Assembly (NCBI RefSeq): GCF_000714545.1
Contig: NZ_AUNB01000024.1
Span: 1 to 48,601 of the forward strand
Direction: 5' to 3'
DNA: 48,601 bases
From: Thioclava indica
GTDB taxonomy: Bacteria; Pseudomonadota; Alphaproteobacteria; Rhodobacterales; Rhodobacteraceae
Shown: positions 1 through 7,776 of the stretch, piece after piece
Numbering within the stretch: the first letter of the stretch is position 1
Layout of the letters: the number at the start of each line of letters is the position of its first letter
Translations under genes and position numbers: made by a program
Notes under the pieces: model-generated
Database searches by the model: none
Told to the model about the DNA's origin: nothing
What the model saw: the letters and a program-made list of their open reading frames with translations, nothing else

Positions 1-32
1 CCCTCCGGTAAACCCGGGGCGGTTCACTTCAG
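1..32. mobile_element. Terminal inverted-repeat end of an IS3-type element
   Basis: This short piece closely matches the outer ends of the two IS3 remnants elsewhere in the window (near 9858-9885, 10417-10441 and 35876-35909). The shared pattern is a CTCCG(G/A) start, an A-rich step, CCCGGGGCG and then TTCA. The body of the element lies to the left of the window. It abuts the coupling-protein remnant directly, so the insertion, or a deletion adjacent to it, probably removed the 5' part of that gene. The exact tip is uncertain: the bases after TTCA (CTTCAG) are also shared with the copy at 35904-35909, so the repeat may extend to base 32. Confidence 0.6.
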
Positions 33-587
33 GCTAGTGCTGACCTCGAAATTTATCTTGGCGGTGGTATCTCAGATTTGGAAACCGCGCGAATGCTGAG
101 CGCTAAGCTCGGCAACCAGACTTTGGAATTGGACGACCATCTGACCCAGCAGCGCGCGCAGCGCTCCCGTAGGGAGGCCGTTCGGGAAGCCATCTTTGGA
201 GGTGGCGACCCCTTAAAAACGGGATCGGCTTTGCGGGCGCTCGATTATGAGCAGCAACACAAGCGCAAGCTCTCTCGGCCTTTGCGTACGCCAGAAGAAA
301 TTCTCGGTATGTCGCAAAACCAGTCGCTCGTCATGCCATCCGGCTATGGCATTTCTCCCTTCATGGCCGACAAGACGCCATACTATACCAACGCGGCCTA
401 CACAGGTCTTTACGGCCCGAATCCGTATTTTGACCGCGACTTTAGCAGCGTCAGCATACCGGGCCGCTGGGGCGGCAGGTCCAGCCTCCACGTGATCCAT
501 GAGGCTGTGCCAGCAAGTCATGCGCACCTGCCTCAATACAAGCTTGGCGAATGGAGCTTCATCGAAGGCCATCGCCCGAAACCATAA
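33..587 (+). pseudogene. VirD4/TraG-type conjugal coupling protein, C-terminal remnant
   Basis: The reading frame is open from about base 12 through the IS end to a stop at 585-587, so the gene has lost its 5' part; the TTG at 78 is not a natural start. The remnant resembles the C-terminus of type IV coupling proteins, the hexameric ATPases that bring the DNA-relaxase complex to a type IV secretion channel. The matching parts are a GISDLETARMLSAKLGN-like stretch, the RPLRTPEEILGM segment and a following SLVMPSG...PFMADKTPYY segment, then a Pro/Gly-rich tail. Walker motifs lie upstream in this family and are absent. It precedes a small unknown gene and a recombinase, consistent with a conjugative or mobilizable element. 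The family call rests on motif memory and is moderately sure. Confidence 0.55.
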
Positions 588-839
588 TCCCAACTCCTAC
601 CTTAAATAAGAAAGCATCCCATGACTGAACAAACCAAAAATCCGCCTGAAACCCGCAGAATTTGTGGTGATAGCATAAAATATGCTAAACTGGAAAAAGA
701 TGGAGCAATTGCGGCAAGCAACGTCCGCAGCGATACCCAAGCTCCTGTTTCAGAGTGTTCACAAGAAATCGCGCATCCGCGTGTAGCGGATGATTGCAGA
801 CGCGCGCCTGCACACCACCAACTTATGGAGGTTGCAGAA

Positions 840-1190
840 ATGGTGAATAATGAAAATGGCCACGGCTTTGATGGGGCTCCCGTTCTTGCTGAGGCCCTCG
901 GCATGGCGCTGGAAGTCGCGCCGAAGAAGATGCTTCAGGTCGATATAGCAAAATATCAGGCTTGGCTCGATGATCCTGATTTGTCTGAAGAAAACAAAGA
1001 ACAGATCATCCGGTCAATTTGGCAGATTGTCATGTGTTTTGTGGACCTTGGCTTCGGCGTAGTGCCCTTGCAGGATGCATGTGGACAAGTGCCCGAAGGT
1101 GAAGGTTTCTGCGGGACAGCCAAGCAAGTTGTGGTAAAGTCAAAGGCACACACCTTGAGCGAAAAGTTTAACCTGATTGCAGGCTCTTGA
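840..1190 (+). CDS. Small conserved-looking protein of the integrative element, function unknown
   Basis: I do not recognise this protein. The frame is open from 621, which would give 189 residues. The ATG at 840 (116 residues) is preferred because GGAGG at 827-831 sits 8 bases before it; an in-frame ATG at 825 is possible. The 621-839 segment has a different, irregular composition. From 840 the protein begins MVNNENGHGFDG, has an acidic, predicted helical middle (DDPDLSEENKEQIIRSIWQI), and ends in a region with two cysteines (DACGQ and GFCGTA). No signal peptide or membrane segment is visible. It ends 24 bases before the serine recombinase, so the two may be co-expressed. It might be a recombinase-associated accessory protein, but nothing in the sequence proves that. 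Confidence 0.6.
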   Translation: MVNNENGHGFDGAPVLAEALGMALEVAPKKMLQVDIAKYQAWLDDPDLSEENKEQIIRSIWQIVMCFVDLGFGVVPLQDACGQVPEGEGFCGTAKQVVVKSKAHTLSEKFNLIAGS

Positions 1191-1214
1191 GCCCCGCATT
1201 GCAAAGGAGGATTC

Positions 1215-2768
1215 ATGAGTAATGTGCAAAAAATCGAAGGGGAAGCACATGCGGCGCTGATTTACTGCCGCGTGTCCTCGGTCAGGCAAAGGACCGACGG
1301 CGGCGGACTAGAATCTCAGGAGAAGCGGTGCCGATCCTACGCTGAAAGCCATGGGCTCAATGTGGAGGCCGTGTTCCCCGACGATGTATCCGGCGGCGGT
1401 GACTTTATGAAGCGCCCCGGCATGGTAGCGCTTTTGAGCTATTTGGATGCACAGCCAGGCAAATCCTATGTGATTGTTTTTGATGACTTGAAGCGGTTCG
1501 CGCGCGACCGAGAATTTCACTGGAAACTAAGACAAGAGCTTGCCGCGCGCGGCGCGGTGCCCAAGTGTCTAAATTTCAATTTTGAGGATACGCCTGAAGG
1601 CGAATTCATTGAAACGATCATGGCTGCGCAGGGCCATCTTGAGCGCGAACAAAACCGCCGCCAGGTGATCCAGAAAATGAAGGCACGCGTTGAAAGCGGC
1701 TTTTGGGTATTCCGCGCGCCCGTCGGATATAAACGCGTTTCCGCCAAAGGAGGCGGCGGCAAAGTGCTTGTACCCGACGAACCTCTGGCGTCCAGCGTCC
1801 GTGAAGCTCTGGAAGGATACGCCATTGGGCGTTTCGCCACGCAGTCCGAGGTTAAGCGCTTCCTTGAGCGTGATCCATATTTTCCGAAGGACCGCAAAGA
1901 CGGCTCTCTTCGCCCCATGACGGTGACGCGCCTGCTCAAGAAGGTTGTCTACGCTGGTCATGTCGAGGCTCCCAAATGGGGCGTCGCGGTTCGTGAGGGC
2001 CAGCATGAGGGGCTCATCTCATTCGAGACATATCAGCGTATTCAGGATAACCTGGAAGGCAAGAAACGCGCTCCAGCTGCACGGAAGGACTACAACGTCG
2101 ATTTTCCGTTGCGTGGATTCGTGGCCTGCAATTCCTGCGGCAATCCCATGACGGCGGCTTGGTCGACAGGAAAGTATCGGCGTTACGCTTATTACCGTTG
2201 TGAAACACGAGGCTGCGACGAGAAGAGCAAGTGCATCCCGCGCGCAAAGCTCGAAGACGGCTTTGAGGACATCCTTAAGAGCCTGACGCCTTCGCAGAAG
2301 CTCTATGGTCTGGTCAAGGCGATGTTTGCTGACGCTTGGGAAATGCGCGCCCAGCAAGCGCACGCTGCGAAGGGCGAGTGGAAACGCCAGCTAAGGGATG
2401 CCGAGAAGCAGGTCGAAGAGCTGATCGACCGCTTGGTTGAAACAGACAACCGGACGGTCGCCAAGAAGTTCGAAGAGCGTATCGACAAGCTGGAACGTCA
2501 GAAGATTGTGCTGGCTGAGAAGGCTGAGAAGAAGGTGCCAAGTAAGGCAAGGCTGGAGGAATGTATGGAACTCACCCTAAAATTCCTCTCAAGCCCCTGG
2601 AATATTTACAAAAATGGTAGTCATGCAGCAAAGCAAACAGTGCTTAGATTGGCCTTTGCAGAGCCGCCGAGATACTGCCGAAATGAGGGGTATGGAACTC
2701 CGAAAACAACCTTCCCCTTCAAGGTGTTAGGGGATTTGACAGGCATAAATGGAGAAATGGTGCTGTGA
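1215..2768 (+). CDS. Large serine recombinase (site-specific integrase)
   Basis: This 517-residue protein should catalyse integration and excision of the element through a serine-linked strand exchange. The N-terminal resolvase domain (about 13-150) has YCRVS with the probable nucleophile Ser21, followed by a QEKRC segment and the RFARD motif. A recombinase domain follows (about 165-290, with the APVGYKR and YAGHVE patterns). A zinc ribbon follows, with Cys305, Cys308, Cys329 and Cys334. The C-terminal half (about 370-450) is a charged coiled coil, as usual for large serine recombinases. A strong AAAGGAGG ribosome site precedes ATG 1215. The last codons (MVL, stop TGA 2766-2768) lie inside the tRNA-Thr gene on the other strand, so the end of the protein is supplied by the attachment site. 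The length is normal and the gene looks intact. Confidence 0.92.
   Translation: MSNVQKIEGEAHAALIYCRVSSVRQRTDGGGLESQEKRCRSYAESHGLNVEAVFPDDVSGGGDFMKRPGMVALLSYLDAQPGKSYVIVFDDLKRFARDREFHWKLRQELAARGAVPKCLNFNFEDTPEGEFIETIMAAQGHLEREQNRRQVIQKMKARVESGFWVFRAPVGYKRVSAKGGGGKVLVPDEPLASSVREALEGYAIGRFATQSEVKRFLERDPYFPKDRKDGSLRPMTVTRLLKKVVYAGHVEAPKWGVAVREGQHEGLISFETYQRIQDNLEGKKRAPAARKDYNVDFPLRGFVACNSCGNPMTAAWSTGKYRRYAYYRCETRGCDEKSKCIPRAKLEDGFEDILKSLTPSQKLYGLVKAMFADAWEMRAQQAHAAKGEWKRQLRDAEKQVEELIDRLVETDNRTVAKKFEERIDKLERQKIVLAEKAEKKVPSKARLEECMELTLKFLSSPWNIYKNGSHAAKQTVLRLAFAEPPRYCRNEGYGTPKTTFPFKVLGDLTGINGEMVL
2758..2768. other. Candidate attachment-site overlap: recombinase end and tRNA-Thr 3' end
   Basis: The last 11 bases of the tRNA-Thr gene (including the encoded CCA) are also the last codons of the recombinase gene, read from the opposite strand. 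The tRNA is complete, so the element is expected to have brought or recreated its 3' end. A matching copy of part of the tRNA should mark the far end of the element, to the left of the window. The exact crossover dinucleotide cannot be seen from one end. Confidence 0.5.
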
Positions 2769-2832
2769 GGGAGGATTGAACTCCCGACCTCGTCATTACC
2801 AATGACGCGCTCTACCACTGAGCTACCACAGC
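2758..2832 (-). tRNA. tRNA-Thr (anticodon GGT)
   Basis: The reverse strand folds as a complete cloverleaf. The acceptor GCTGTGG pairs with TCACAGC (one G-U pair), the D arm is GCTC/GAGC, and the anticodon stem CGTCA/TGACG encloses TTGGTAA, giving anticodon GGT (threonine). The T arm is GGGAG/CTCCC with loop TTCAATC, the discriminator is A, and CCA is encoded. It is the probable target of the integrative element to its left and is transcribed away from the murA block. Confidence 0.95.
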
Positions 2833-2948
2833 GCCGGTATATGTCGCTTCCGACCGTGGCGGGGATTTAGACTCAATCGCGCTATGGTGCAAGGGCAAAT
2901 CTGCCCTCTCTCTCGACAGGATTTGCCTTGCAGGGTAAACGAGGCGCC

Positions 2949-3119
2949 ATGACACAGGATCGCAGCGATATATCCAGGGGTAAAGGCGCGCCCAAACCCA
3001 GCCGGGAAGAACGCCTGGCCGAGGCCTTGCGCGCCAACCTACAAAAGCGCAAGGCACAGGCGCGTGCGCGTAAGAACGATGCGGCGACATCGCAAAATGA
3101 CAAGAATGAGGGCAGTTGA
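2949..3119 (+). CDS. Small basic conserved protein upstream of murA
   Basis: This is a 56-residue, very hydrophilic and basic protein (MTQDRSDISRGKGAP..., Lys/Arg/Ala-rich middle, Asn/Asp-rich tail). The start at ATG 2949 is chosen over the in-frame TTG at 2928 because a short GAGG lies just before it and the protein reads naturally from there. Its TGA stop (3117-3119) is followed immediately by the murA ATG, so the two are probably translated from one mRNA. Small proteins of this kind are often seen beside murA in Rhodobacterales; the function is unknown. No domain, signal or membrane segment is visible. Confidence 0.65.
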   Translation: MTQDRSDISRGKGAPKPSREERLAEALRANLQKRKAQARARKNDAATSQNDKNEGS

Positions 3120-4388
3120 ATGGACAGTATCATCGTGCGCGGGAATGGCCCGCTTAAGGGTCAAATTCCGATTGCGGGGGCGAAAAACGCCTGTTTGGCG
3201 TTGATGCCCGCCACGCTGCTGAGTGACGAACCGTTGACGCTGACCAATGCGCCGCGCCTGAGCGATATCCGCACGATGACCGAATTGTTGGCATCTCTCG
3301 GGGCCGAGGTGACGGCGCTGCAAGAGGGCAAGGTTCTGGCCGCGTCGTGCCATGGCGAGATAAATCCGGTCGCCGATTATGATATCGTGCGCAAAATGCG
3401 CGCCTCGAATCTGGTGCTCGGGCCGCTGTTGGCGCGGCTGGGCCATGCCGTCGTGTCGCTGCCCGGCGGCTGTGCGATTGGCGCGCGCCCGATGGATATC
3501 CACGTCGATGCGCTGAGCGCGCTGGGCGCTGAAATCGAGCTGCGCGATGGTTATCTGCATGCCAAAACGCAAGGTGGGCTGAAAGGCGCGGTGCATGAAA
3601 TGCGCTTTGCCTCGGTAGGCGCGACGGAAAACTTCCTGATGGCGGCGTCGCTGGCCAAAGGCTCGTCCGTGCTGAAAAACGCCGCCCGCGAACCCGAGAT
3701 CGTTGATCTGGCGAACTGCCTGCGCGCGATGGGCGCGCAGATTGAGGGCGATGGCACAGACACGATCGAAATTCAGGGGGTGGACCGGCTGCACGGCGCA
3801 ACCCACCCCGTCGTTGCCGACCGAATCGAGCTGGGCACCTATATGCTGGCCCCCGCGATCTGTGGCGGCGAAGTGGAATGCCTTGGCGGGCGCATCGAGC
3901 TGATCGAGAGCTTCTGCGAACGCCTTGATGCCGCAGGCGTCTCGGTCGAGCAAACCAAGGCGGGCATCAAGGTCAGCCGCAAAAACGGCCGCATCCGCGC
4001 GGTTGACGTGGTGACGGAACCCTTCCCGGGATTCCCCACCGATCTTCAGGCGCAGATGATGGCGCTTTTGTGCACCGCCGAGGGCACCAGCGTTCTGGAA
4101 GAAAAGATCTTCGAGAACCGCTTTATGCACGCCCCGGAATTGCTGCGCATGGGCGCCAATATCGAGGTCCACGGCGGGCACGCGACGGTGCATGGCGTCG
4201 ACAAGCTGCGCGGCGCGCGGGTGATGGCGACCGATCTGCGCGCCTCGGTCTCGCTTATTCTCGCGGGGCTCGCGGCAGAGGGCGAAACGATGGTTAGCCG
4301 GGTCTATCACCTTGATCGCGGCTATGAGAGGGTCGAGGACAAGCTGAGCGCCGTGGGCGCGCATATTGAACGTGTGAAGGGCGAGTGA
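3120..4388 (+). CDS. murA: UDP-N-acetylglucosamine 1-carboxyvinyltransferase (MurA)
   Basis: MurA transfers enolpyruvate from phosphoenolpyruvate to UDP-GlcNAc, the first committed step of peptidoglycan synthesis in the cytoplasm. The 422-residue length matches the family. Lys22-Asn23 in GAKNACL, Cys118 in GGCAIGARP (the catalytic cysteine that fosfomycin targets) and the [12 protein letters not shown] segment are all present, in the usual two-domain inside-out barrel order. The ATG directly follows the stop of the small upstream gene with no gap. DUF2948 and hisD follow on the same strand. No unusual feature was seen. Confidence 0.97.
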   Translation: MDSIIVRGNGPLKGQIPIAGAKNACLALMPATLLSDEPLTLTNAPRLSDIRTMTELLASLGAEVTALQEGKVLAASCHGEINPVADYDIVRKMRASNLVLGPLLARLGHAVVSLPGGCAIGARPMDIHVDALSALGAEIELRDGYLHAKTQGGLKGAVHEMRFASVGATENFLMAASLAKGSSVLKNAAREPEIVDLANCLRAMGAQIEGDGTDTIEIQGVDRLHGATHPVVADRIELGTYMLAPAICGGEVECLGGRIELIESFCERLDAAGVSVEQTKAGIKVSRKNGRIRAVDVVTEPFPGFPTDLQAQMMALLCTAEGTSVLEEKIFENRFMHAPELLRMGANIEVHGGHATVHGVDKLRGARVMATDLRASVSLILAGLAAEGETMVSRVYHLDRGYERVEDKLSAVGAHIERVKGE

Positions 4389-4440
4389 TCGCTTTGCGGA
4401 TGTAAGACGTAAGCCGATCACAGCGCGAAAGGGAAAACGG

Positions 4441-4917
4441 ATGGTAGATGCACGTTTTGAGGATGGCGGAGAGGGCGCAATGGCGCTGCGCGCTGAAACG
4501 CAGGCCGATCTGTCGGTGATGGCCGCATTGGTGCAAGACGCGGTTCTGCCGATCACCGAAATCGTCTGGGAGGCCAAGGCCCGCCGTCTCGCGCTTCTGA
4601 TCAACCGCTTTCGCTGGGAAGATAAGGCGCAAGCCGAAGCCGAGAGGCGCGCCTACGAACGGGTGCGCGCGCTTCTTGTGGTCTCGGATGTCACCCATGT
4701 GGCAAGCCAAGGCATTGATCGCGCCGACCCAGACCTCGTGCTCTCAATCCTTGATATCGCTTTTGAACCCGGTCAAGACGGGGCAGGGCGTGTCGTCATT
4801 ACCCTCGCAGGCGACGGGGCCATTGCCGCTGATGTCGAATGCCTGGATGTCGACTTGCGCGATGTTGAGCGCCCCTATCGCGCGCCTTCGGGAAAAGCGC
4901 CCCATCATCCCGACTGA
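4441..4917 (+). CDS. DUF2948 family protein
   Basis: This 158-residue cytoplasmic protein matches the DUF2948 family that lies between murA and hisD in many Rhodobacterales. Diagnostic features are an early LRAETQADLSVMAALVQDAV segment, LLINRFRWED in the middle, a RVRALLVVSDV strand and a LDVDLRDVERPY tail. No enzymatic motif, signal peptide or membrane segment is visible, and the function of the family is unknown to me. It starts 52 bases after murA; the ATG at 4441 is the natural start. It is followed by an inverted repeat rather than running straight into hisD. Confidence 0.88.
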   Translation: MVDARFEDGGEGAMALRAETQADLSVMAALVQDAVLPITEIVWEAKARRLALLINRFRWEDKAQAEAERRAYERVRALLVVSDVTHVASQGIDRADPDLVLSILDIAFEPGQDGAGRVVITLAGDGAIAADVECLDVDLRDVERPYRAPSGKAPHHPD

Positions 4918-4921
4918 ACCG

Positions 4922-5008
4922 GTTTCATCTGGCCGGAAATACTCCCCGCGGAGCGTCCAGCAGAAGGTTCGGGAGCCTCCGGCGGGAGTATTTCGAGCTA
5001 GATGAAAC
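4922..5008. repeat. Inverted interspersed repeat (Rhodobacterales-type), possible terminator
   Basis: The segment between DUF2948 and hisD has matched arms: GTTTCATCT at 4922-4930 pairs with AGATGAAAC at 5000-5008, and AAATACTCCC near 4937-4946 pairs with GGGAGTATTT at 4984-4993. The right arm (GCCTCCGGCGGGAGTATTT, 4975-4993) recurs exactly at 41167-41185 after polA. Such repeats are common between genes in this family. The large stem could end or attenuate transcription, but there is no clean T-run. Confidence 0.8.
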
Positions 5009-5091
5009 GGGAAAACGCACCGAAAATCGGGGCGGCGCTTGCGGGGGCGGGCGAGACTGTCTAATTCCGAAGGCGGATAAGGAGACGAGTG

Positions 5092-6402
5092 ATGGTGCAG
5101 TTTCTTGACACGCGTGAAGACGGGTTTGCGGCCCAATTCCAAAGCCTCTTGGGTATGAAGCGCGAAGACAGCCCCGATGTGGATGCCATCGTGGCCGATA
5201 TTATCGCGGATGTACGCGCGCGCGGGGATGCGGCATTGATTGAGCTGACCTCCAAATTCGACCGCTTCGATATAACCGCAGATCGGCTCGCATTTTCCCT
5301 TGAAGAGATCGCAGCCGAGATCGCGAAAGTTCCGCCAGCCGAGCGCGCCGCGCTGGAACTCGCGGCAGAACGTATCCGCGCCTATCACGCCCGCCAGATG
5401 CCCGAGGATCAGCGTTGGACTGATGCGGCGGGCGCGGAATTGGGCTGGCGCTGGGGGCCGGTCAGCGCGGCGGGGCTGTATGTGCCCGGCGGGCTGGCGA
5501 GCTATCCCTCATCTGTTTTGATGAACGCGATCCCTGCCAAGGTTGCCGGGGTTGAGCGGTTGGTTGTCGTCTGCCCGACGCCGGATGGCGTGGTCAATCC
5601 GCTGGTGTTGCTGGCGGCGCAGATCGCGGGGGTCGATACGGTTTACCGCGTCGGGGGCGCGCAGGCGATTGCGGCGCTGGCCTATGGCACGGACGCCATC
5701 GCACCGGTTGATAAGATCACCGGCCCGGGCAATGCCTTTGTTGCCGCAGCCAAGCGGCGGGTGTTCGGGCGCGTCGGCATCGACATGATCGCGGGGCCGT
5801 CAGAAATTCTAGTAATCGCAGATGGTACGGGCGATCCCGACTGGATCGCGCTCGATCTGCTTAGCCAAGCCGAGCATGACGAAAGCGCGCAGGCGATTTT
5901 GATCACCACGGATGCGGCTTTCGGCGATGCGGTGAGCAAGGCCGTCGAGGCGCGCTTGCAAACCTTGCAACGGCGCAAGATCGCAGGCGCAAGCTGGCGC
6001 GATTTCGGCGCGGTGATCGTGGCGCAGGATCTGGCCGAGGCCGCGACCCTGTCCAACCGCGTCGCGCCCGAGCATCTTGAACTCTGCGTGGCCGACCCCG
6101 ACGCGCTGGCAGAGCAAATCACCCATGCCGGCGCGATTTTCTTGGGTGCCTATACGCCCGAGGCAATTGGCGATTATATTGGCGGGCCGAACCACGTGCT
6201 GCCCACGGCGCGCTCGGCGCGGTTTTCAAGCGGGCTATCGGTGATGGATTTCCTCAAGCGCACGACACTTGCGAAAATGACGCCCGGCGCGCTGAAGGCG
6301 ATTGGCCCGGCAGCCGAGACGCTGGCGATCTCGGAAAGTCTAGAGGCGCATGGGCTGAGCGTGCGCGCGCGTCTGGATGCGCTCAATAAAGGAGAGCTGT
6401 GA
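5092..6402 (+). CDS. hisD: Histidinol dehydrogenase (HisD)
   Basis: HisD is a zinc enzyme that oxidises L-histidinol to L-histidine in two NAD-dependent steps, the end of histidine synthesis. From ATG 5092 the protein is 436 residues. The zinc ligands are at the expected places: Gln259 and His262 in LLSQAEHDE, Asp361 in AIGDYIGGPNH and His420 in SLEAHGLS. The catalytic pair Glu327-His328 lies in APEHLEL. ATG 5092 is preferred over GTG 5089 because AAGGAG lies 7 bases upstream of it. The stop overlaps the start of the next gene (TGATG). Confidence 0.97.
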   Translation: MVQFLDTREDGFAAQFQSLLGMKREDSPDVDAIVADIIADVRARGDAALIELTSKFDRFDITADRLAFSLEEIAAEIAKVPPAERAALELAAERIRAYHARQMPEDQRWTDAAGAELGWRWGPVSAAGLYVPGGLASYPSSVLMNAIPAKVAGVERLVVVCPTPDGVVNPLVLLAAQIAGVDTVYRVGGAQAIAALAYGTDAIAPVDKITGPGNAFVAAAKRRVFGRVGIDMIAGPSEILVIADGTGDPDWIALDLLSQAEHDESAQAILITTDAAFGDAVSKAVEARLQTLQRRKIAGASWRDFGAVIVAQDLAEAATLSNRVAPEHLELCVADPDALAEQITHAGAIFLGAYTPEAIGDYIGGPNHVLPTARSARFSSGLSVMDFLKRTTLAKMTPGALKAIGPAAETLAISESLEAHGLSVRARLDALNKGEL

Positions 6403-6878
6403 TGGCCCGGATCAGCCAACTCGAACTGGATACCGGCGGCATGCCCGCGCCCTCGCCCGAGATCGAGCAAGAGCGCAAAGTTGCCGTGTATGACCTGCTT
6501 GAAGACAACAGCTTTGTGCTACCCGGGCGTGACGGTTCGCCCGCACCCGTTGGGCCTTTTGCCCTGACCCTTGGGGTGCGCGACCGGCGCCTGGTGTTTG
6601 ATACGCAAACCGAGGACGGCCAGAAGGTTGCGGAATTTCACCTGTCGTTCGGCCCGTTCCGGCAAGCGGTAAAGGATTACTTCCAAATCTGCGAAAGCTA
6701 TTTCGAAGCGGTAAAAAAACTGCCCCCCAGCCAGATCGAGGCCATCGACATGGCCCGGCGCGGGATCCACAACGAGGGCGCGCGAATTTTGCAGGAACGT
6801 CTTGAAGGCAAGGCCGAGGTCGATATCGACACCGCCCGGCGGCTGTTCACCCTCGTCGCCGTTTTGACGCCGAGGTAA
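6402..6878 (+). CDS. UPF0262 family protein
   Basis: This 158-residue soluble protein begins MARISQLELDTGGMPAPSPE and contains ERKVAVYDLLEDN, the DRRLVFDT and FHLSFGPFRQAVKDYF segments and the terminal AIDMARRGIHNEGA helix. These mark the alphaproteobacterial UPF0262 family. The function is unknown. The ATG overlaps the hisD stop by one base, and the GGAG inside the end of hisD serves as its ribosome site, so translation is coupled to hisD. The phosphatase-like gene follows after 3 bases. Confidence 0.9.
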   Translation: MARISQLELDTGGMPAPSPEIEQERKVAVYDLLEDNSFVLPGRDGSPAPVGPFALTLGVRDRRLVFDTQTEDGQKVAEFHLSFGPFRQAVKDYFQICESYFEAVKKLPPSQIEAIDMARRGIHNEGARILQERLEGKAEVDIDTARRLFTLVAVLTPR

Positions 6879-6881
6879 GGG

Positions 6882-7334
6882 ATGGGCGCGCTTCCCTCAT
6901 CGGTGCTGTTTGCCTGCGACCATAACGCGACACGCTCGCCTATGGCCGAAGGCATGATGAAGAAATTCTACGGCACCGATGTTTATGTCCAATCCGTAGG
7001 TGTGAAGGCCGATCTGGAGATTGACGGGTTCACAATCGCTGTGATGGCTGAAATCGAGGTGGATCTGGAGCGTCACCGTTCGCGCTCTTTTACCGAATTG
7101 CAGGAATGGGGCGATGATCTATCGGCCTTTGATCTGGTCGTCGCGCTCTCGCCTGCGTCGCAACGTCAAGCATTGGAATTAACGCGGTTTTTTCATCTCG
7201 ACGTAGAATATTGGCCGATCTTTGACCCGACCGGAATCGGTGAGAGCCGCGACGCCAAACTGGCCGCCTATCGCGATACCCGCGACCAGATCCGCAAGCA
7301 TCTCATCGAGCGCTTTGGCCCGCCGCGTATCTAA
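6882..7334 (+). CDS. Low-molecular-weight protein-tyrosine phosphatase-like protein
   Basis: This 150-residue protein has the CX5R(S) phosphate-binding loop right after the first strand (Cys12 to Arg18-Ser19 in CDHNATRS) and a C-terminal DPTG with Asp115 in the place of the general acid. That is the layout of low-molecular-weight tyrosine phosphatases and ArsC-type arsenate reductases. Only Cys12 is obvious near the loop and no resolving-cysteine pair is seen, so a phosphatase is more likely than a thioredoxin-type arsenate reductase. It sits 3 bases after UPF0262 in a housekeeping cluster; the real substrate is unknown. The loop lacks the usual NxCR residues of well-studied phosphatases, so the activity is an inference. 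Confidence 0.85.
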   Translation: MGALPSSVLFACDHNATRSPMAEGMMKKFYGTDVYVQSVGVKADLEIDGFTIAVMAEIEVDLERHRSRSFTELQEWGDDLSAFDLVVALSPASQRQALELTRFFHLDVEYWPIFDPTGIGESRDAKLAAYRDTRDQIRKHLIERFGPPRI

Positions 7335-7548
7335 AGCGCGACTCAGTGCGGGTGCAAACCGATCTGTCACAGGTTTTTGGTGTGCAAGCCCCTGTAAACA
7401 CGGCCTCAAACGCGCTTTTTTCGGCCAAACAGGCTGGTTCTGACGCGAAAACCCCGACACCGGCCGACATTACGCTTGAATTTTCGCCCATCCGGGCGCA
7501 TTTAACGCTCGCCCGCATTTTTTGCGGATTTTCAAATACGGAGTGACC

Positions 7549-7767
7549 ATGGCCAAGGAAGAAATGCTCGAATTTCCCGGCGTCGTTAAGGAACTCCTGC
7601 CTAACGCGACGTTTCGGGTCGAGCTGGAAAACGGCCATGAGATCATCGCGCATATGGCAGGCAAGATGCGCAAGAACCGCATCCGCGTTCTGGCAGGCGA
7701 CAAGGTGCAGGTGGAAATGAACACCTATGACCTGACGAAGGGTCGCATCAACTACCGCTTCAAGTAA
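7549..7767 (+). CDS. infA: Translation initiation factor IF-1
   Basis: IF-1 binds the ribosomal A site and assists IF-2 and IF-3 during initiation. The protein is exactly 72 residues from MAKEEMLEF, with the OB-fold pattern [19 protein letters not shown], the [14 protein letters not shown] segment and the GRINYRFK end. An upstream in-frame ATG at 7522 is not used in this family, and GGAG at 7540-7543 supports ATG 7549. The 214 bases before it contain no gene and probably hold the promoter, but I could not fix -35 and -10 boxes. Confidence 0.98.
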   Translation: MAKEEMLEFPGVVKELLPNATFRVELENGHEIIAHMAGKMRKNRIRVLAGDKVQVEMNTYDLTKGRINYRFK

Positions 7768-7776
7768 GCGGGTCTG

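Noticed and set aside
621-839. N-terminal extension of the small element gene
   Set aside because: The ATG at 621 lacks a good ribosome site and the extension reads like non-coding sequence, while GGAGG precedes the ATG at 840. It remains possible.
3039-4604. 521-residue minus-strand frame opposite murA
   Set aside because: It is the mirror of a well-recognised gene with strong third-position GC bias; the composition is unnatural (Ala/Arg/His) and no motif is present.
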